Under the pieces are notes generated by a model. It was not told the origin of the DNA. It saw only the letters and a program-made list of their open reading frames with translations, and did not search any database. A program made the translations under genes and the position numbers. Positions 6,362 to 9,328 of a DNA stretch of 9,328 bases are shown here, one piece after another. Source of the stretch: Gammaproteobacteria bacterium (GTDB lineage Bacteria; Pseudomonadota; Gammaproteobacteria; Enterobacterales; Psychrobiaceae); assembly GCA_013214885.1 (NCBI GenBank), contig JABSRS010000115.1:1-9328 (forward strand), in the 5' to 3' direction. Each line of letters starts with the position of its first letter. The first letter of the stretch is position 1.

Positions 6362-7590
6362 TGAATAAACTACTGGCATTAACTATTGGCGTCTTGCTGA
6401 TTGGAGTACTGCTTAACGGCAGTGCTGTCGCTGAGATTCAAGTCAGTGGCCATGTCGGTGCCCAGCATCGTTACTTTAATCAAACCCCGCTTTATCTTGC
6501 CCAAGAATCCAATCAATCGAGTATTTTTGGCCAAGTTGAATTATTTTGGCAATCCCCCGATGGTAATGACAGTTTAACGATTACGCCATTTGGCCGTAAG
6601 GATTTTAGCGATGACAATCGTAGTCATCACGATTTAAATGAGGCGTATTGGCTCCATATTGATGACACGACCGAGTTATCAATTGGCACTAAGATAATCT
6701 TTTGGGGCGTCACTGAATCGCGCCACCTAGTGGATATTATTAATCAAACTGATTTAATTGAATCACTCGACGGCGAAAGCAAATTGGGGCAGCCAATGGC
6801 CCAACTTAGCTGGATCACCGATTGGGGCAGTGTCGATTTTTTCGTACTGCCTTATTTTAAAGAGCCGGTGTATGCAGGCGCGCAAGGTCGATTAAGATTA
6901 CCTCTTTTAGTCAATCAGCAGCCGCTGTATCAGTCGTCTGACGGTCAAAAACATCATGATTTTGCTCTGCGGGTAAACTACAATTTTGATGACTGGGACA
7001 TTGGTATTTCGGCATTTAAAGGCACTGCGCGCGAGGCAGAGTTTTTACCGAAATTTACCGGTCAACAGGTAACATCGGTTATCCCTTTGCACCGCCAAAT
7101 AAGTCAAATCAGCTTGGATGTTCAGGGAACCATTGACGATTTTTTATGGAAATTAGAAGCGATTTATCGCCATCAAGACTCTATTTCTGATGCTTTAACG
7201 ATGCGCGGGGTGCTTGCTAGTGACAACTACATCGCTGCGACAGGCGGCTTTGAGTATTCTATCGTTGGCTTCAATGATAGCGCGATTGACTTGGGGTTAT
7301 TGTTTGAATACAACTATGATCAGCAACCCAATAGCCTGTTTGCACATTCGGCTTTTATTGCCACGCGTTGGGCCTTTAATGATTTTGGTTCATCTGAAAT
7401 TTTGGCGGGAATTAATATTGATCACCAGAACAATAGCCACAGCGCAGTGGTTGAGGCCAGCACTCGCTTTGGTGATAATATTAAGGTGTCGTTAGAGGCT
7501 TGGCTTTTTGATAGCAGTCAACAACAGTCACCTCTTTATTTATTACGCCGAGATGACTTTGTTGCCCTTGAGCTGCGTTATTATTTTTGA
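6361..7590 (+). CDS. outer-membrane beta-barrel protein, DUF1302-like pattern, function unknown
   Basis: The protein has 409 residues with a signal peptide ending AVA before Glu25. The mature part is rich in alternating hydrophobic/polar strands typical of outer-membrane barrels and ends in Leu-Arg-Tyr-Tyr-Phe, with the C-terminal aromatic used for BAM recognition. The stretch WGVTESRHLVDIINQTDL (115-132) resembles the WGES...DVINPQDL pattern of DUF1302-type proteins often encoded beside RND/MMPL transporters, but the match is by eye and the family call is tentative. The start codon overlaps the previous stop as TAATG, indicating coupled translation. It is probably the outer-membrane end of the transport route formed with the RND and LolA-like proteins. 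No typical porin or TonB-box features are seen. Its 3' end overlaps the convergent channel gene by 10 bp. Confidence 0.82.
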   Translation: MNKLLALTIGVLLIGVLLNGSAVAEIQVSGHVGAQHRYFNQTPLYLAQESNQSSIFGQVELFWQSPDGNDSLTITPFGRKDFSDDNRSHHDLNEAYWLHIDDTTELSIGTKIIFWGVTESRHLVDIINQTDLIESLDGESKLGQPMAQLSWITDWGSVDFFVLPYFKEPVYAGAQGRLRLPLLVNQQPLYQSSDGQKHHDFALRVNYNFDDWDIGISAFKGTAREAEFLPKFTGQQVTSVIPLHRQISQISLDVQGTIDDFLWKLEAIYRHQDSISDALTMRGVLASDNYIAATGGFEYSIVGFNDSAIDLGLLFEYNYDQQPNSLFAHSAFIATRWAFNDFGSSEILAGINIDHQNNSHSAVVEASTRFGDNIKVSLEAWLFDSSQQQSPLYLLRRDDFVALELRYYF

Positions 7591-8381
7591 TTAATAATTA
7601 ATTGCTTTAATTCGGCTATTTGATCGGCCAAATCTTCGATGGTCGGTTTGCCATCAATTTTATCTTGAATCGCTTGTTCTTTGGCGTGTTCATCTTCAAG
7701 CACATTAACCACAATCCCGATCACCATGTTCAAAAATGCAAAGGTGGTTAAGAAAATGAAGGACAGGAAGTAAATCCAACCAATTGAATATACTTCCATC
7801 ACCTCATACATCACATCGGTCCAATCTTCAAAGGTCATGACCCGAAACAGAGTTAACATTGATATGGCAATATCGCCCCAAAGATCGGGATTGATCGCGG
7901 CAAAGAAACTGCTGCCCACTGCAGCGTAAATGTAAAAAATAATAAACATTAATAGCACCACATAACCTAGCTGTGGCAACGCCCGCAGTAACGAGTTTAA
8001 TAATAATCGTAGCTCAGGCACAAATGACACCATTCGCATCACCCGGAAGATTCGGATCAGTCGACCCACTAACGCCAGTTGGCTATCTTCCACTGGAATT
8101 AAACTAACTACCACGATCACGGTATCAAATATGTTCCAGCCATGGGTGAAAAAGCGTTTTTTGTCTGGATCACCAATAAATCTGATCACAATTTCAAACA
8201 AGAAAATCGCGGTGATCATCCAGTCCATCACCTTTAATACCCCTAACGCATAATCGGGAATGGCATAAGTTTTGGCCCCGATTAATAACGCTGATAGGAC
8301 AATGATCGAGATAACAAATAACTCGAACACTTTGTTACTTTTTAAACGCTGGGAAAAATCTTGGATTGCTACAATACTCAT
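7581..8381 (-). CDS. voltage-gated cation channel of the NaChBac/NavAb type with a calcium-channel-like filter
   Basis: This 266-residue, six-helix ion-transport protein should assemble as a tetramer in the inner membrane. S1 is at about 19-39, S2 at about 52-70 (Glu63) and S3 at about 82-96 (Asp86). S4 is at about 103-118, with gating arginines 107, 110, 113 and 116 at three-residue spacing. S5 is at about 136-156, the pore helix at about 170-182, S6 at about 200-228, and a short C-terminal coiled coil at about 249-265. The selectivity filter TFEDWTD (183-189) differs from the TLESWS(M/A) of sodium-selective members by acidic residues at Asp186 and Asp189. The start ATG lies one base after the stop of the upstream ABC gene, and its AGAG ribosome site lies within the end of that gene. 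A longer reading frame to 8474 is rejected because it would run about 90 nt into the ABC gene and add a non-homologous tail. Confidence 0.93.
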   Translation of the reverse strand: MSIVAIQDFSQRLKSNKVFELFVISIIVLSALLIGAKTYAIPDYALGVLKVMDWMITAIFLFEIVIRFIGDPDKKRFFTHGWNIFDTVIVVVSLIPVEDSQLALVGRLIRIFRVMRMVSFVPELRLLLNSLLRALPQLGYVVLLMFIIFYIYAAVGSSFFAAINPDLWGDIAISMLTLFRVMTFEDWTDVMYEVMEVYSIGWIYFLSFIFLTTFAFLNMVIGIVVNVLEDEHAKEQAIQDKIDGKPTIEDLADQIAELKQLIINQK

Positions 8382-8382
8382 G

Positions 8383-9328
8383 TTAACTAAACTCTTTATT
8401 CTGTTGGAGCTGCCATAACGCGGCATACTCACCTTGACGTTGTAATAATTGTTGATGACTACCTTGCTCGACAATCTGACCTTGTTTCATTACTAAAATA
8501 ACATCGGCATCGACAATGGTAGATAGTCGATGGGCGATCACTAAACTGGTATTACCCCGAGCGACTTCATTTATTGCACCGATAATTTGTTGTTCTGAAT
8601 AGCTATCGAGCGACGACGTTGCTTCATCGAACACTAAGATTGCTGGTTTTTTTAAGATAGTTCGGGCAATCGCCACCCGTTGCTTTTCGCCACCAGAGAG
8701 CTTTAAGCCGCGTTCGCCAACCATGGTATTTTCACCATCGGGTAGGCTATTGATAAAATCACGTAAATGAGCTAAGTCGATCGCATGGTTAACTTGTTCG
8801 ATACTAGCTTGGGTACAACCGTAACGAATATTTTCAATAATAGTGTCATTAAATAGCACGGTATCTTGCGGCACAATGCCGATGGCTTGACGCAAAGACT
8901 GCTGAGTCACCTGCTTGATGTCATGACCATCAATTAAAATTTTGCCCTCGGTGGCATCATAAAATCGAAACAGTAATTTCACTAAGGTCGATTTACCACC
9001 ACCACTAGCACCTACCACCGCGACTTTTTGCCCCGCTTTAACCTTAAAAGAGACGTTGTTGAGGATCTGACGCTCGCTGTGATAGTGAAAACTGACATTT
9101 TCAAAGCTGATTTCACCTTGTGAGGTCACCAAAGGGTAAGCATTTTCGCTATCTTTAACTTTGGTTTCCTTGGCTAAGAGCGAAAACATTTGTTCGATAT
9201 TGGCTAGCGAGCCGCGGATTTCACGATAAACGAAACCGAGAAAATTTAGCGGCATAAAGATTTGCATCGTAAAGGCATTAATTAAGACGAAATCACCCAA
9301 GGTCATCGTGCCATCAATCACTTGTAAT
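8383..9328 (-). CDS. Atm1/HMT-type ABC exporter, C-terminal part (N-terminus beyond right edge)
   Basis: The frame is open to the window edge and begins inside the transmembrane domain, so the start is missing; the GTG at 9321 is an internal valine. Residues are counted from that valine. The end of the membrane domain reads PLNFLGFVYREIRGSLANIE (24-43), the pattern of the mitochondrial Atm1/bacterial Atm1-like group, which exports glutathione-linked sulfur or metal species. The nucleotide-binding domain is complete: Walker A GASGGGKST (104-112), Q-loop Gln152, signature LSGGEKQR (208-215), Walker B ILVFDEAT with catalytic Glu233, and H-loop His264. It should work as a homodimeric half-transporter in the inner membrane, exporting its cargo at the cost of ATP. 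The substrate cannot be told from this fragment. The gene ends one base before the voltage-gated channel gene, so both are probably on one transcript. Confidence 0.93.
   Translation of the reverse strand, partial: LQVIDGTMTLGDFVLINAFTMQIFMPLNFLGFVYREIRGSLANIEQMFSLLAKETKVKDSENAYPLVTSQGEISFENVSFHYHSERQILNNVSFKVKAGQKVAVVGASGGGKSTLVKLLFRFYDATEGKILIDGHDIKQVTQQSLRQAIGIVPQDTVLFNDTIIENIRYGCTQASIEQVNHAIDLAHLRDFINSLPDGENTMVGERGLKLSGGEKQRVAIARTILKKPAILVFDEATSSLDSYSEQQIIGAINEVARGNTSLVIAHRLSTIVDADVILVMKQGQIVEQGSHQQLLQRQGEYAALWQLQQNKEFS

Noticed and set aside
8382..8474. Longer start for the ion channel
   Set aside because: It lies within the ABC transporter coding sequence in another frame and adds 31 residues unlike channel N-termini; the ATG at 8381 follows the ABC stop directly.
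9319..9321. GTG as the start of the ABC protein
   Set aside because: The frame continues open to the window edge (codons for Leu-Gln precede it) and the protein begins in the middle of a transmembrane domain, so this is an internal valine.
1..9328. Defence system, prophage, transposon, CRISPR array, tRNA or rRNA
   Set aside because: I read both strands and found no transposase, integrase, regularly spaced repeats, tRNA-like cloverleaf or rRNA motifs; all long frames belong to metabolic or envelope genes.

Overview
The window reads as chromosomal DNA of a marine gammaproteobacterium, most likely of the Alteromonadales (Colwellia/Thalassotalea/Pseudoalteromonas-like). This is an inference from the AT-leaning sequence, the protein style, the gap-zwf-pgl gene order, and a near-perfect HexR-type operator (a regulator site typical of that group). 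No species can be named. The sequence is almost entirely coding, with no tRNA, rRNA, CRISPR array, insertion sequence or integrase.

Left block (1-3060, all minus strand): a central-carbon cluster read from right to left. It contains a type I glyceraldehyde-3-phosphate dehydrogenase (gap), an alkyltransferase-like DNA-repair protein (ATL), glucose-6-phosphate dehydrogenase (zwf), and the first 28 codons of 6-phosphogluconolactonase (pgl), which runs off the left edge. zwf and pgl carry out the first two steps shared by the Entner-Doudoroff and oxidative pentose-phosphate routes; gap processes the glyceraldehyde-3-phosphate those routes produce. Upstream of gap lies TGTAGTTTAATTACA, one base from the HexR consensus, directly after a plausible -10 box.

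Middle block (3274-7590, plus strand): three overlapping genes that look like one trans-envelope system. They are a 771-residue RND/MMPL-type inner-membrane transporter, a 260-residue secreted LolA-like protein (outer-membrane lipoprotein-sorting family), and a 409-residue outer-membrane beta-barrel ending in Phe. The stop/start overlaps (11 nt and 1 nt) imply translational coupling. The substrate is unknown; a lipid or other hydrophobic cargo is the best guess. The gap cluster and this operon diverge from a 213-bp intergenic region (3061-3273).

Right block (7581-9328, minus strand): the C-terminal part of an Atm1/HMT-type ABC exporter, entering from the right edge, followed after one base by a 266-residue voltage-gated cation channel of the bacterial NaChBac/NavAb type. 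The channel's selectivity filter reads TFEDWTD, unlike the sodium-selective LESWS-type filter and similar to the engineered calcium-selective CavAb filter. The channel gene and the beta-barrel gene converge and overlap by 10 bp at their 3' ends, with no room for a conventional terminator.

The observations most worth a second look are the calcium-channel-like filter, the uncharacterised RND/LolA-like/beta-barrel operon, and the HexR site controlling a gap-atl-zwf-pgl cluster that contains a DNA-repair gene.
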